Source: an uncultured Streptococcus sp.
GTDB taxonomy: Bacteria > Bacillota > Bacilli > Lactobacillales > Streptococcaceae
Reading direction: 5' to 3'
Assembly (NCBI GenBank): GCA_916048115.1
Contig: CAJZGQ010000043.1
Span: 1 to 9,136, forward strand
Length of the DNA: 9,136 nucleotides
Shown: piece by piece, positions 1 through 6,113 of the stretch
How the letters are laid out: the number at the start of each line of letters is the position of its first letter
Numbering within the stretch: the stretch's first letter is position 1
Translations under genes and position numbers: made by a program
The notes under the pieces: model-generated
Databases searched by the model: none
What the model saw: the letters and a program-made list of their open reading frames with translations, nothing else
What the model was told of the DNA's origin: nothing

Positions 1-47
1 GAGATGGAATCTCGTGACTGGAGTTCAGACGTGTGCTCTTCCGATCT
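1..47 (+). other. Illumina P7/TruSeq adapter read-through (not genomic)
   Basis: Positions 14-47 match the 34-base TruSeq read-2/index adapter, ending in the familiar CTCTTCCGATCT. Positions 1-5 (GAGAT) match the end of the P7 flow-cell sequence. The eight bases between them, 6-13 (GGAATCTC), sit exactly where the i7 index belongs; their reverse complement GAGATTCC is, from memory, TruSeq HT index D704. Genomic sequence therefore begins at about position 48. The segment is an untrimmed contig end and should be left out of any biological reading. Confidence 0.97.
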
Positions 48-60
48 TATTGAATAAACA

Positions 61-89
61 AAACCAGAAAAACAGTTATTTTCTGGTTT
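61..89 (-). terminator. Intrinsic terminator of the DUF4767 lipoprotein gene
   Basis: An 11-bp stem (61-71 pairing with 79-89, AAACCAGAAAA/TTTTCTGGTTT) with a 7-base loop lies 10 bases past the lipoprotein stop codon. On the minus strand it is followed by TGTTTATTCAAT, a moderate U-rich tail. The stem is AT-rich, and the sequence on the plus side is also T-rich, so it could work in both directions. Confidence 0.7.
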
Positions 90-99
90 ATTCCTCTTT

Positions 100-1218
100 T
101 TATTGATGAAGCAACTGCGTAAATTCTTCTTGAAGTTCCTTGTTGTCCGTTGGTTTTAGATACATCTTTCCACCATTGGTCGTTGGGGAATGAAAGACGA
201 TGGCTTCTCCTGTATCTGTAATGGCAAAGAAATAACTATGCACATCTGGATACTTGTCCCAATTGCTATAGCGTTCTACGATTCGGTATTTTGCATTTCC
301 TTGACCCGTATCTGTATAAATAGCATCCATCTTGCTATTGTCCCCTAGAGTATAGAGGTTGTCTGGTCCTACATCACCGCCAGCAATGCCTTTTTGGTAG
401 TTGGGTTGCCCCATCTTTTCGCCCCAGGTCTTCATAAATTCTGCTAATTTTGCTGATTTTTCAGCATTCCAAGGCGTTTTTTCCTGGCTTTGGCTATTTC
501 CCGATGATGGTGTGCTGTCAAAGGTTTGCCAGTCAAAACTCTTGAGGTCCAGTTTATCCTCATCAGATTTTCCAAAGAGGGCATTCAGATCTGACCCAGG
601 TACCTGAACTTCTTCTTCCTGGACTTTTGTCGCGGCTTGAGGTGTCTTTTCTATTCGTGAAAGCACGGCTACACCACGGCCAGTTCCCGACAACCAGCTG
701 ACTTCCAGGACTTCTCCTCCCTTATAGAGGGTTGTCGCATTGCGCGCTCCTCCGTGTCCAGCGACGAAACCTTCTGCAAGCAAGGTCGGCTTTTGGTCCT
801 TGAGGTAGTAGACTCCTGTCGCAAAGTAGCTCCCATCGGTTTGCTGGTTGGCGATGATCATCTCATCTACCCCATCGCTATTTAAGTCCTTAAAGGCATA
901 GCGAACAGCTGCTGGCTGATTGATGACAGTCTCGATCACCCAGCTATTGATCATTCGATCTTCTTTGGCTAATTGAGAATTTAATTTGGAAATAGCATCC
1001 AAATCATTTGAAGTGGCAAAAATCTTTTGATAGTCTGAAAAAACAGACTGGTATAATTGTTTGTTATCTGCTTTTTTCACTTGTTTTTTAGCTGCTGTCT
1101 GGCTGGTTGCGACCTCTTTTTTAGGACTGGACTGGCGTTGGTATCTCTGGTAACATCCTGTTAACAAGACCATACTCGAAGCCGCTAATCCCAACTGGAT
1201 CCAATGTTTTCTTTTCAT
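100..1218 (-). CDS. Cell-surface lipoprotein with C-terminal DUF4767-type domain
   Basis: Secreted, lipid-anchored protein of 372 residues, function unknown. Residues 1-22 form a lipoprotein signal peptide: positively charged start, hydrophobic core 7-19, and lipobox L-L-T-G-C with Cys22 as the modified residue. A charged, low-complexity linker (about 23-50) follows. A middle domain (about 52-200) contains an EF-hand-like calcium loop, Asp111-x-Asn113-x-Asp115-Gly116-x-x-Glu119, of the kind also seen in FG-GAP-like repeats. A Ser/Gln-rich linker leads to the C-terminal part (about 250-370), which begins W-N-x-x-K and continues with FMxxWGxxMGQ; this resembles the DUF4767 domain of streptococcal and lactobacillar lipoproteins. 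The start has a good ribosome binding site (AAAGGAG, 1224-1230). It lies downstream of, but is separated by a terminator from, the hydrolase gene. The domain assignment is from recognition, not a search. Confidence 0.85.
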   Translation of the reverse strand: MKRKHWIQLGLAASSMVLLTGCYQRYQRQSSPKKEVATSQTAAKKQVKKADNKQLYQSVFSDYQKIFATSNDLDAISKLNSQLAKEDRMINSWVIETVINQPAAVRYAFKDLNSDGVDEMIIANQQTDGSYFATGVYYLKDQKPTLLAEGFVAGHGGARNATTLYKGGEVLEVSWLSGTGRGVAVLSRIEKTPQAATKVQEEEVQVPGSDLNALFGKSDEDKLDLKSFDWQTFDSTPSSGNSQSQEKTPWNAEKSAKLAEFMKTWGEKMGQPNYQKGIAGGDVGPDNLYTLGDNSKMDAIYTDTGQGNAKYRIVERYSNWDKYPDVHSYFFAITDTGEAIVFHSPTTNGGKMYLKPTDNKELQEEFTQLLHQ

Positions 1219-1258
1219 CTAATCTCCTTTAGTCTCCCGTGTTTTCATACTGAACTTT

Positions 1259-1264
1259 ATTATA
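1259..1264 (-). promoter_or_regulatory. -10 box for the lipoprotein gene
   Basis: A perfect TATAAT on the minus strand lies immediately after the U-tract of the preceding terminator and about 40 bases upstream of the lipoprotein start codon. No good -35 hexamer is visible at 16-18 bp, where the terminator stem sits. The box would give a leader of roughly 33 bases containing the AAAGGAG site, so the lipoprotein is probably transcribed on its own. Confidence 0.55.
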
Positions 1265-1267
1265 CTA

Positions 1268-1299
1268 AAAAAAGAGTGAGGAAGGAATCCCTTCTTCAC
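1268..1299 (-). terminator. Strong intrinsic terminator after the EIIC-hydrolase operon
   Basis: A 10-bp stem (1276-1285 with 1290-1299, one G-U pair) with an AATC loop is followed on the minus strand by TCTTTTTTTAG. It starts 3 bases after the hydrolase stop codon. It closes the two-gene operon and separates it from the lipoprotein gene. Confidence 0.9.
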
Positions 1300-1301
1300 A
1301 C

Positions 1302-2159
1302 TTAGTTTTCTTTATTTGGTTTAGTTCTACGATCCATTTGACTTTCAATATGCTCTTTCACCAAGGCAACCACTTCATCATTGGTTGGAAGGTCCGAGTG
1401 CTGGGCATCTTCCCCGGTCACTGTGATCTCCGTATAACTAGCAGCTTGGTTTTGGTAGATATATTTCCCAGCAGAAACACTGGCGTCCGGGACCAACTCA
1501 TCGGAATCATAGGTGATGGTTCCTGCTACTGAATACATATGAAGCGTATTGGGGATGGCTTTTTTCCCCTTGATAAAATCGGCCAACATCTCAGATTTAT
1601 TTTTAATATTGGTTTCCGTGAAATTATAGGGAGTTCCGATGGTCATGAGGGTCTTGAGATCCACATCATAATCTTCTAGATAATTTTCGATAAAGGCTGT
1701 ATAAATCAAGCCCCCGTTAGAATGACCCAAGCCTTTGAAATTATTAAAATTGTATTTTTCTTGAAGGGCTTCAAAGGCTTGATTGAATAGTTTAGCCTGC
1801 TTTTTAATATTGCTATAGCCATCTTTGTTATTTTCAAAACCAACCACAATCACCGGCTCATTGTCCTTGGCATCAATACTACCGCTATAGGTGATATTCC
1901 CATCATTCCATACCTTGAGCTTGAGAAGACTGTGCTTGGTGCCTTGGCGGCCTTGGTTGAGCTTGGTCACCAAGCCATCAAAGCGGTTCTCTGTTGCTGA
2001 GCTTCCTGGAATCATGATGATGGGCGACAGTTTGGAATTATAAAATTTCTCGATTTTTGAAACATTGGTTCGAGTCCAGCTATAAGAAGGAATGGCTAAA
2101 CCGATCAAGAAAAGACAGACCAAAGTGAGGACGATGGCTGTTTTTTTAGAGACTTTCAT
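1302..2159 (-). CDS. Membrane-anchored alpha/beta hydrolase, DUF915-type
   Basis: Predicted serine hydrolase of 285 residues, probably acting outside the membrane; substrate unknown. Residues 7-27 form one hydrophobic segment (uncleaved signal anchor or signal peptide). The alpha/beta-hydrolase core follows: strand and oxyanion-region motif I-I-M-I-P-G-S-S-A-T (47-56), nucleophile elbow G145-H-S147-N-G-G150 with Ser147, a candidate acid in Y-D-S-D-E-L-V-P-D (Asp220 or a neighbour), and His254 in A-Q-H-S-D-L-P. This order and these motifs fit the DUF915 family, whose members are often annotated as cell-surface hydrolases. The start overlaps the end of the EIIC gene by 14 bases, with its AAAGGAGA site inside that gene, so translation is likely coupled. 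The pairing suggests a shared task, perhaps on a lipid or ester-linked compound, but that is inference. Confidence 0.88.
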   Translation of the reverse strand: MKVSKKTAIVLTLVCLFLIGLAIPSYSWTRTNVSKIEKFYNSKLSPIIMIPGSSATENRFDGLVTKLNQGRQGTKHSLLKLKVWNDGNITYSGSIDAKDNEPVIVVGFENNKDGYSNIKKQAKLFNQAFEALQEKYNFNNFKGLGHSNGGLIYTAFIENYLEDYDVDLKTLMTIGTPYNFTETNIKNKSEMLADFIKGKKAIPNTLHMYSVAGTITYDSDELVPDASVSAGKYIYQNQAASYTEITVTGEDAQHSDLPTNDEVVALVKEHIESQMDRRTKPNKEN

Positions 2160-3438
2160 CGCTTTCTCCTTTCACTTTTAAATCTTTTCGAATACGATTT
2201 CCCATACGGACAAATGGTAGATAAAGGAACACATCTATTACAAAACAAAGTATACTCACAGCTAAGGCTCTCAGACTTCCTCCCGTTCCAATGAAAGCAT
2301 AGAGAAGGCTAGGAGTCCCATCCGGCACTGGATAGACGGCTGCTGGCATCAGCTTAAAGCACAAAGCCACAGCAGCGATGGCCATATTGACCAAGGGGAT
2401 CAATAAGAAGGGAATCACATATAGAAGATTGAGCAGGACCGGAATCCCTACCATGAAGGGGGCACCGTTATTAAAGAGGCCTGGAAAAATACTGAGGAGA
2501 CTGACTTTCTTGTCCTTTCGACTGTGGGAGACCAGTAAGATTGCTACCAAAAGTGCTAGGACAGCGCCAATTCCAGCTACCATGCCAAAACTCCGATACA
2601 AATTGGTCAATGTATAGAGATGAGGAATCCCCGTCGTTGTATGATGGGTCACAGCGTAATTCAGATTTTCTAAAGCAAAACTGTCATCCACAATTGAGTT
2701 TAGGGCAAAAGCCTGACTGTTGCCGACCCAAGCTGATAAGCCACTGAAGAGGCCCATGACAAAAGTGGACAGGAGATGATGACTGCTTATAGTCAGAAAA
2801 CTAAAGAATTGACCGATCATTTGAAAAATACGGTACTGATTGCCAAGAAGGAGGAGAATATTCAGGCTAACCCCTAGAACCAAGGACAAGAAAATGGGAC
2901 GCACAGTCTTGGGCTGATAGATAAAGTCTTTGTCCACAATCTGGTCGTCACTAGCCTTGGATAGTCGAAAGATCTGTCCGATTAGATAGCCTAAAACAAT
3001 GGCTAAGAGGATATTGGTCGTCGCAGGTAAGTTAATTCGCGTCAGTTGCCCATCATTGAGTGGTCCCACCAACAATTCCTGAGACCCTACAATCAAGCTG
3101 ACCAAAAGAGCAGTCACGCCGGCTGTCCCCGTACTTCTACCATAGTGCCCAGCTGTATATTTCCCAGCGAAGTAGGTTGCTAAAGGCCCTGCTAGACCTC
3201 CTAGAAAGTTGGAAAAATTAATAAGAACCTGGCTGATAGCTTGATCCCATGGCAACCAACTATCCATCGAAAAGAGCTGATGGATATAGCCTCGATCGGA
3301 AAAGACCGATAAGGCAATCACTCGAACGATTCCTGAAAATAAGAAAAAAGGAAATAAGGAAACCAGGGTTTTCTGGGATATTTGAATCAAACTTTTTTCT
3401 CGTAACCAGAAAAACTTCTGGACTAAATACTTGGTCAT
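2146..3438 (-). CDS. Orphan PTS EIIC-like membrane protein (lactose/cellobiose family fold, degenerate active motif)
   Basis: Polytopic membrane protein of 430 residues resembling EIIC components of the lactose/cellobiose/chitobiose PTS family. Family-like stretches include GLFNNGAPFMVGIPVLLN (about 320-337), IPFLLIPLVN (332 onward), PSLLYAFIGTGG (386-397) and the C-terminal IDVFLYLPFV (401-410). In normal members the first of these reads F-N-I-N-E-P-x-x-F-G-L-P, with an essential Glu; here Asn-Glu is replaced by Gly325-Ala326. The usual Gly-Ile-His-Gly motif is not seen either. No EIIA or EIIB gene lies in the window. It may therefore be a non-PTS transporter or a repurposed EIIC. I chose the ATG at 3436-3438 (AGGGGG site four bases upstream) over an in-frame GTG at 3460-3462. 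The predicted transcript starts near 3474 and leaves no room for a binding site before the GTG, and the family-like N-terminus begins at the ATG. Overlaps the hydrolase gene. Confidence 0.8.
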   Translation of the reverse strand: MTKYLVQKFFWLREKSLIQISQKTLVSLFPFFLFSGIVRVIALSVFSDRGYIHQLFSMDSWLPWDQAISQVLINFSNFLGGLAGPLATYFAGKYTAGHYGRSTGTAGVTALLVSLIVGSQELLVGPLNDGQLTRINLPATTNILLAIVLGYLIGQIFRLSKASDDQIVDKDFIYQPKTVRPIFLSLVLGVSLNILLLLGNQYRIFQMIGQFFSFLTISSHHLLSTFVMGLFSGLSAWVGNSQAFALNSIVDDSFALENLNYAVTHHTTTGIPHLYTLTNLYRSFGMVAGIGAVLALLVAILLVSHSRKDKKVSLLSIFPGLFNNGAPFMVGIPVLLNLLYVIPFLLIPLVNMAIAAVALCFKLMPAAVYPVPDGTPSLLYAFIGTGGSLRALAVSILCFVIDVFLYLPFVRMGNRIRKDLKVKGESDESL

Positions 3439-3480
3439 GGCGCCCCCTATTGGTGTGTTCACGTTGCTTGCTTTCTTCTT

Positions 3481-3489
3481 ATTATATCA
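3481..3489 (-). promoter_or_regulatory. Extended -10 promoter of the EIIC-hydrolase operon
   Basis: The minus strand reads TGATATAAT, a perfect -10 box with the TGn extension. No recognisable -35 is present, which the extension can compensate for. Transcription would start near 3474, giving about 36 bases of leader to the ATG at 3438. It lies back-to-back with the efflux gene promoter. Confidence 0.65.
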
Positions 3490-3548
3490 TAGTGGTGAGT
3501 AATCCCTTTCATTTAGAGACTTACCATCTGTTGAGAATACTTTTAAAA

Positions 3549-3567
3549 TTTTCATAATTTATGAAAA
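3549..3567. promoter_or_regulatory. 19-bp palindrome upstream of the efflux promoter
   Basis: TTTTCATAATTTATGAAAA is two perfect 9-base arms around one central base. It ends 5 bases before the -35 hexamer of the efflux gene promoter and lies in the divergent region, so it could bind a dimeric regulator affecting either direction. It is too AT-rich for a terminator without a U-tract. The cognate regulator is not in the window. Confidence 0.5.
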
Positions 3568-3572
3568 ACTCT

Positions 3573-3601
3573 TTGACAGGGTTCTTCATTTCCTCTATAC
3601 T
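3573..3601 (+). promoter_or_regulatory. Near-consensus sigma-A promoter of the efflux gene
   Basis: TTGACA (3573-3578), a 17-base spacer, and TATACT (3596-3601). Transcription should start near 3608, inside the palindrome at 3603-3618, giving a leader of about 130 bases. Such a strong promoter with an operator at its start is typical of a repressed gene. Confidence 0.85.
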
Positions 3602-3602
3602 A

Positions 3603-3618
3603 TTTGTTAGCTAACAAA
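3603..3618. promoter_or_regulatory. Operator-like palindrome over the efflux gene transcription start
   Basis: TTTGTTAGCTAACAAA is a perfect 16-bp palindrome that begins one base after the -10 box and covers the expected +1. A repressor bound here would block initiation. The GTTAG/CTAAC half-sites resemble those of some MarR-family drug-efflux regulators such as MepR; TetR-family binding is also possible. No regulator gene is in the window. Confidence 0.65.
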
Positions 3619-3621
3619 ACG

Positions 3622-3714
3622 ATGAATCAGGTTAACGTCGGTCCTGCTATACTGGATTTGACGGGAAATGAGATCGCTACGATGGATTTTCAGGCCATTT
3701 TTACAACATTATAG
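3622..3714 (+). other. 30-codon open frame in the efflux gene leader
   Basis: An ATG-to-TAG frame of 30 codons lies entirely within the leader, begins 4 bases after the operator palindrome and ends 26 bases before the efflux start. The peptide starts MNQVNVGPAILDL and has no signal or membrane segment. No Shine-Dalgarno precedes its ATG, and it is out of frame with the efflux gene. It may be a leader peptide, a gene relic, or chance. I do not recognise it. Confidence 0.25.
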
Positions 3715-3740
3715 GAAGATTTAGGAGGAATCAGACGTCT

Positions 3741-5135
3741 ATGTCACAAGAAAAAATTTCAGCCAAGGTCTTGTTCGCGATCTTTGCGACAGGGATCCTG
3801 TCCTTTTGCGGGGTGGCTGGAGAAACTGCCATGAACATCACCTTTCCAATATTGATGAAGGAATTTGAGATCAACACCGCAACAGTCCAGTGGGTTACCA
3901 CCATCTATCTTCTAGTGGTTGCCTGTGTGGTCCCCTTATCTGCTTATCTCAAGCGTTCCTTTAAAATGAAGTCCATCTTTTTAGTTGGAAATCTCCTATC
4001 TGTTTTAGGTGTTCTTATCGACTTCTTAGCTCCAAATTTTGGCTTTGTGGTCCTGGGGCGATTAGTCCAAGGAATAGGGGTTGGTTTTGCCCTCCCTCTG
4101 ATGTTTAATATCATTTTAGAGCAGGTCCCAAAACGCAAGATCGGTCTCATGATGGGAGTGGGAACTCTGATTACAGCCATCGCTCCCGCCATTGGGCCTA
4201 CTGTCGGTGGTCTCTTGACAGCTAACTTTGGCTGGCGGTCCATCTTTTTGGTTCAATTCCCGATCCTTCTGGCTTCGCTGGTTGCAGGACTTCGCTCCAT
4301 TGAGCAAATCAGTAAAGTCAAGCGAGAAACGCTTGATATCATGAGCCTTCTCGCCATCATTGCCCTTTTCATAGGGTTGATTCTAGGTATTCATGGCCTA
4401 GCGGATCATGCGTTCTTCAGTTTTTCTGTGCTTGGTTGGCTGGTGATCGGGTTCTTGGGACTGGTCCTTTTGGTCTGGCGGTCCAATCAGTTAGAGAGTC
4501 CCATTATCAATCTTTCTATTTTGAAAAATCATCGTCTCACTGGCCATATTCTAGCCTTCTTCACCTTTCAATTAGGCTCTCTTGCCATGAGTTTTCTTCT
4601 TCCTAATTATGTCCAATTGGTCAATCATTCAAGCACTACTCTTGCAGCCTTGATGCTACTTCCAGGAGCCATCATTGGAGCTGGTTTTGCTCCCTTCTCC
4701 GGTCTCATTCTAGATAAACTGGGTGCTCGCAAACCGATTCTCCTTGGTGCTGCTTTCATCCTTCTGGCCCATTTCCACTTCACCCTCTTGGGCCTTAAGC
4801 TGACAAATGGTTTGATTCTCGTCTTTTACATGCTCTTCATGACCGGTATGGGACTTGCCTTTGGCAATATCATGACAAACGGACAGAAACAACTCTCTCT
4901 GGAAGAGCAACCCGATGCGAACGCAATCTTTAATACCTTGCAACAATTTGCAGGTGCTGTTGGAACAACTCTGGCTTCCTTGATCGTTGCCATGAGCCAA
5001 GCCAATCAAAAGTTGGATTTCACCCAAGCCACAGCTAAAGGAAGTCGCAACGGTTTCATGGCCTTATTTGCCTTAGGTATTTTCCAACTCCTTCTCTTAT
5101 TTTGGGTGGTGGGAAAAGATAATGAAACCAACTAA
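3741..5135 (+). CDS. MFS multidrug efflux transporter, DHA2 (14-TM EmrB/QacA/LmrB-like) family
   Basis: Proton-driven drug exporter of the inner membrane, 464 residues, the usual length for DHA2 proteins. Visible signatures are the N-terminal TM1 motif ending in M-N-I-T-F-P-I-L (31-38) followed by V-Q-W-V-T-T-I-Y-L-L (49-58); motif B, G106-R107-L-V-Q110-G111; the antiporter motif C, G141 to G157, with the sequence A-P-A-I-G-P-T-V-G-G; and a second-half motif-A-like loop G331-L-I-L-D-K-L-G-A-R340. The first motif-A loop (L-S-A-Y-L-K-R-S-F-K, 66-75) has lost the canonical Gly and Asp. Many hydrophobic segments run through the whole chain. The start ATG has AGGAGG at 3723-3728, with a rather long 12-base spacing. 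It stands alone as a single-gene unit with its own promoter, two palindromes and a terminator. Substrates cannot be inferred. Confidence 0.92.
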   Translation: MSQEKISAKVLFAIFATGILSFCGVAGETAMNITFPILMKEFEINTATVQWVTTIYLLVVACVVPLSAYLKRSFKMKSIFLVGNLLSVLGVLIDFLAPNFGFVVLGRLVQGIGVGFALPLMFNIILEQVPKRKIGLMMGVGTLITAIAPAIGPTVGGLLTANFGWRSIFLVQFPILLASLVAGLRSIEQISKVKRETLDIMSLLAIIALFIGLILGIHGLADHAFFSFSVLGWLVIGFLGLVLLVWRSNQLESPIINLSILKNHRLTGHILAFFTFQLGSLAMSFLLPNYVQLVNHSSTTLAALMLLPGAIIGAGFAPFSGLILDKLGARKPILLGAAFILLAHFHFTLLGLKLTNGLILVFYMLFMTGMGLAFGNIMTNGQKQLSLEEQPDANAIFNTLQQFAGAVGTTLASLIVAMSQANQKLDFTQATAKGSRNGFMALFALGIFQLLLLFWVVGKDNETN

Positions 5136-5146
5136 TTTATCTCGTC

Positions 5147-5175
5147 AAAAAACAGCAGGAAGCCTGCTGTTTTTT
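5147..5175. terminator. Intrinsic terminator of the efflux gene (bidirectional)
   Basis: A perfect 13-bp stem, AAAAAACAGCAGG (5147-5159) with CCTGCTGTTTTTT (5163-5175), has an AAG loop and lies 11 bases after the efflux stop. A-tract and T-tract flank it, so it can stop transcription from both sides. On the minus strand it would have served the VOC relic, whose stop codon is 2 bases away. Confidence 0.93.
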
Positions 5176-5176
5176 G

Positions 5177-5230
5177 TTATCCTTTCCGCACTCGCGTTAG
5201 AATGCCATCAGGATCCTCAAAAATTATGCA
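5177..5230 (-). pseudogene. 3' relic of a VOC/glyoxalase-like gene
   Basis: On the minus strand, 17 codons plus a TAA stop read C-I-I-F-E-D-P-D-G-I-L-T-R-V-R-K-G. The F-x-D-P-D-G stretch is the hallmark of the C-terminal beta strand-turn of vicinal-oxygen-chelate (glyoxalase/dioxygenase/bleomycin-resistance) proteins. Two codons further upstream the frame hits TAG, and no start exists, so this is a remnant. It ends directly at the bidirectional terminator, as a real gene end would. A relict promoter-like element lies at 5289-5309. An internal deletion that removed most of the gene would explain the arrangement. Confidence 0.6.
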
Positions 5231-5288
5231 CTTCTGCTAAATAAACCTTGATAGGATAGGTGTATGTCAAATTCTCTCTCCATTTTGC

Positions 5289-5309
5289 TTGTAATGTCAA
5301 ATTTTACAA
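5289..5309. promoter_or_regulatory. TTGTAA-N9-TTACAA dyad with minus-strand -35, probably relict
   Basis: Perfect 6-base arms TTGTAA/TTACAA enclose a minus-strand TTGACA (5295-5300). The 22 bases 5290-5311 match 6756-6777, at the FMN-reductase promoter, in 19 positions and in the same orientation. No -10 box follows on the minus strand here. It points toward the VOC relic and probably drove that lost gene. A partial extra copy (TGTATGTCAAATT) lies at 5261-5273. It is 50 bases from the plus-strand transporter promoter, so an effect on that gene is less likely. Confidence 0.55.
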
Positions 5310-5359
5310 CTAAAAGGTTCCATTAAATTGTCTAACTTTTATCATTTGAGTTAAAATCC

Positions 5360-5388
5360 TTGATTTCTTTCTGTATTTTATTTATAAT
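5360..5388 (+). promoter_or_regulatory. Promoter of the VIT-family transporter gene
   Basis: TTGATT (5360-5365), a 17-base spacer, and TATAAT (5383-5388). Transcription should begin near 5395, leaving about 23 bases of leader that contain the AAGGAG ribosome binding site at 5405-5410. Confidence 0.8.
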
Positions 5389-5396
5389 CATTCTAA
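5382..5396. promoter_or_regulatory. PerR/Fur-like box over the -10 and start of the VIT gene
   Basis: TTATAATCATTCTAA fits the 7-1-7 PerR box TTATAATnATTATAA with a single mismatch (C at 5393). It overlaps the -10 hexamer and the expected transcription start, a repressing position. Streptococci commonly have the peroxide and metal sensor PerR as their Fur-family regulator. Part of the match comes from the TATAAT box itself, so some of the similarity could be coincidental. Confidence 0.55.
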
Positions 5397-5417
5397 ATAA
5401 GGAAAAGGAGACATTGT

Positions 5418-6113
5418 ATGACTGAAATAAAACATGGAGTAGATGAATCATTTAGCGATCGCTTGAATATCTTGAGAGCTGCGGTTCTAGGGGCCAATGA
5501 TGGGATTATTTCTATTGCTGGAGTGGTGATCGGGGTGGCCAGTGCCACGCATAACATCTGGATCATTTTCTTATCTGGCTTGTCTGCAATTCTGGCCGGT
5601 GCCTTTTCGATGGCGGGTGGTGAGTATGTTTCTGTTTCCACACAAAAAGACACGGAAGAAGCTGCTGTGAACCGCGAACAAGCCTTATTAGATCGTGATC
5701 CAAAGTTAGCTAGAGACTCTCTCTACCATGCTTATCTTGAAAATGGAGAATGTGAAACTTCAGCAAAAATTCTGACAGAGCGGGCCTTTCTGAAACACCC
5801 CCTCAAAGCCTTGGTCGAAGAGAAATACGGCATTGAATACGAAGAATTTACCAATCCTTGGCATGCAGCTGCATCTAGCTTCCTTGCTTTTTCTATTGGT
5901 TCCCTTCCTCCAATGCTCTCTATCATTCTCTTTCCAGTTAACTATCGCATTCCAGTGACAGTCTTCGTTGTTGGACTATCCTTGATCTTCACTGGCTATA
6001 CCAGTGCGAAACTAGGAAAAGCACCAACCAAGCCAGCCATGCTTCGCAACCTGATCATTGGCCTTCTCACCATGGGTGTGACTTACTTCTTCGGACAATT
6101 GTTTAGTATTTAA
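5418..6113 (+). CDS. VIT1/CCC1-family Fe2+/Mn2+ transporter
   Basis: Membrane transporter of 231 residues, the normal size for bacterial VIT (DUF125) proteins, expected to move Fe(II) and/or Mn(II) out of the cytoplasm. The family signature is clear: L-R-A-A-V-L-G-A-N-D28-G29-I (19-30) in the first helix, then S64-M65-A-G-G-E69-Y70-V-S-V-S-T-Q76-K-D78 at the end of helix 2. An acidic, largely helical cytoplasmic segment follows (79-145; several Glu/Asp, L-x-x-K-Y-G-I-E-Y-E-E), corresponding to the metal-binding domain of VIT1. Three more membrane helices run at about 148-167, 171-191 and 209-229, five in all. The start has AAGGAG seven bases upstream. It is a single-gene unit with its own promoter, a PerR-like box and a terminator, which fits metal relief under oxidative stress. 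The metal preference is inferred. Confidence 0.92.
   Translation: MTEIKHGVDESFSDRLNILRAAVLGANDGIISIAGVVIGVASATHNIWIIFLSGLSAILAGAFSMAGGEYVSVSTQKDTEEAAVNREQALLDRDPKLARDSLYHAYLENGECETSAKILTERAFLKHPLKALVEEKYGIEYEEFTNPWHAAASSFLAFSIGSLPPMLSIILFPVNYRIPVTVFVVGLSLIFTGYTSAKLGKAPTKPAMLRNLIIGLLTMGVTYFFGQLFSI

Noticed and set aside
2146..3462. GTG start at 3460-3462 for the EIIC-like protein (438 residues)
   Set aside because: The extended -10 at 3481-3489 places the transcript start near 3474, leaving too little leader for a ribosome site before the GTG. The ATG at 3436-3438 has AGGGGG upstream, and the family-like N-terminus begins there.
3249..3557. Plus-strand frame of 102 codons across the EIIC start and the divergent promoter region
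   Set aside because: It overlaps antisense to the EIIC gene and its promoter and ends before the efflux promoter; no ribosome site, and the composition looks like an antisense shadow.
5231..5288. A 19-codon minus-strand frame (5288 side to 5230) as the surviving 5' end of the VOC gene
   Set aside because: The peptide shows no VOC N-terminal pattern, there is no ribosome site before its ATG, and it stops before the relic in another frame.
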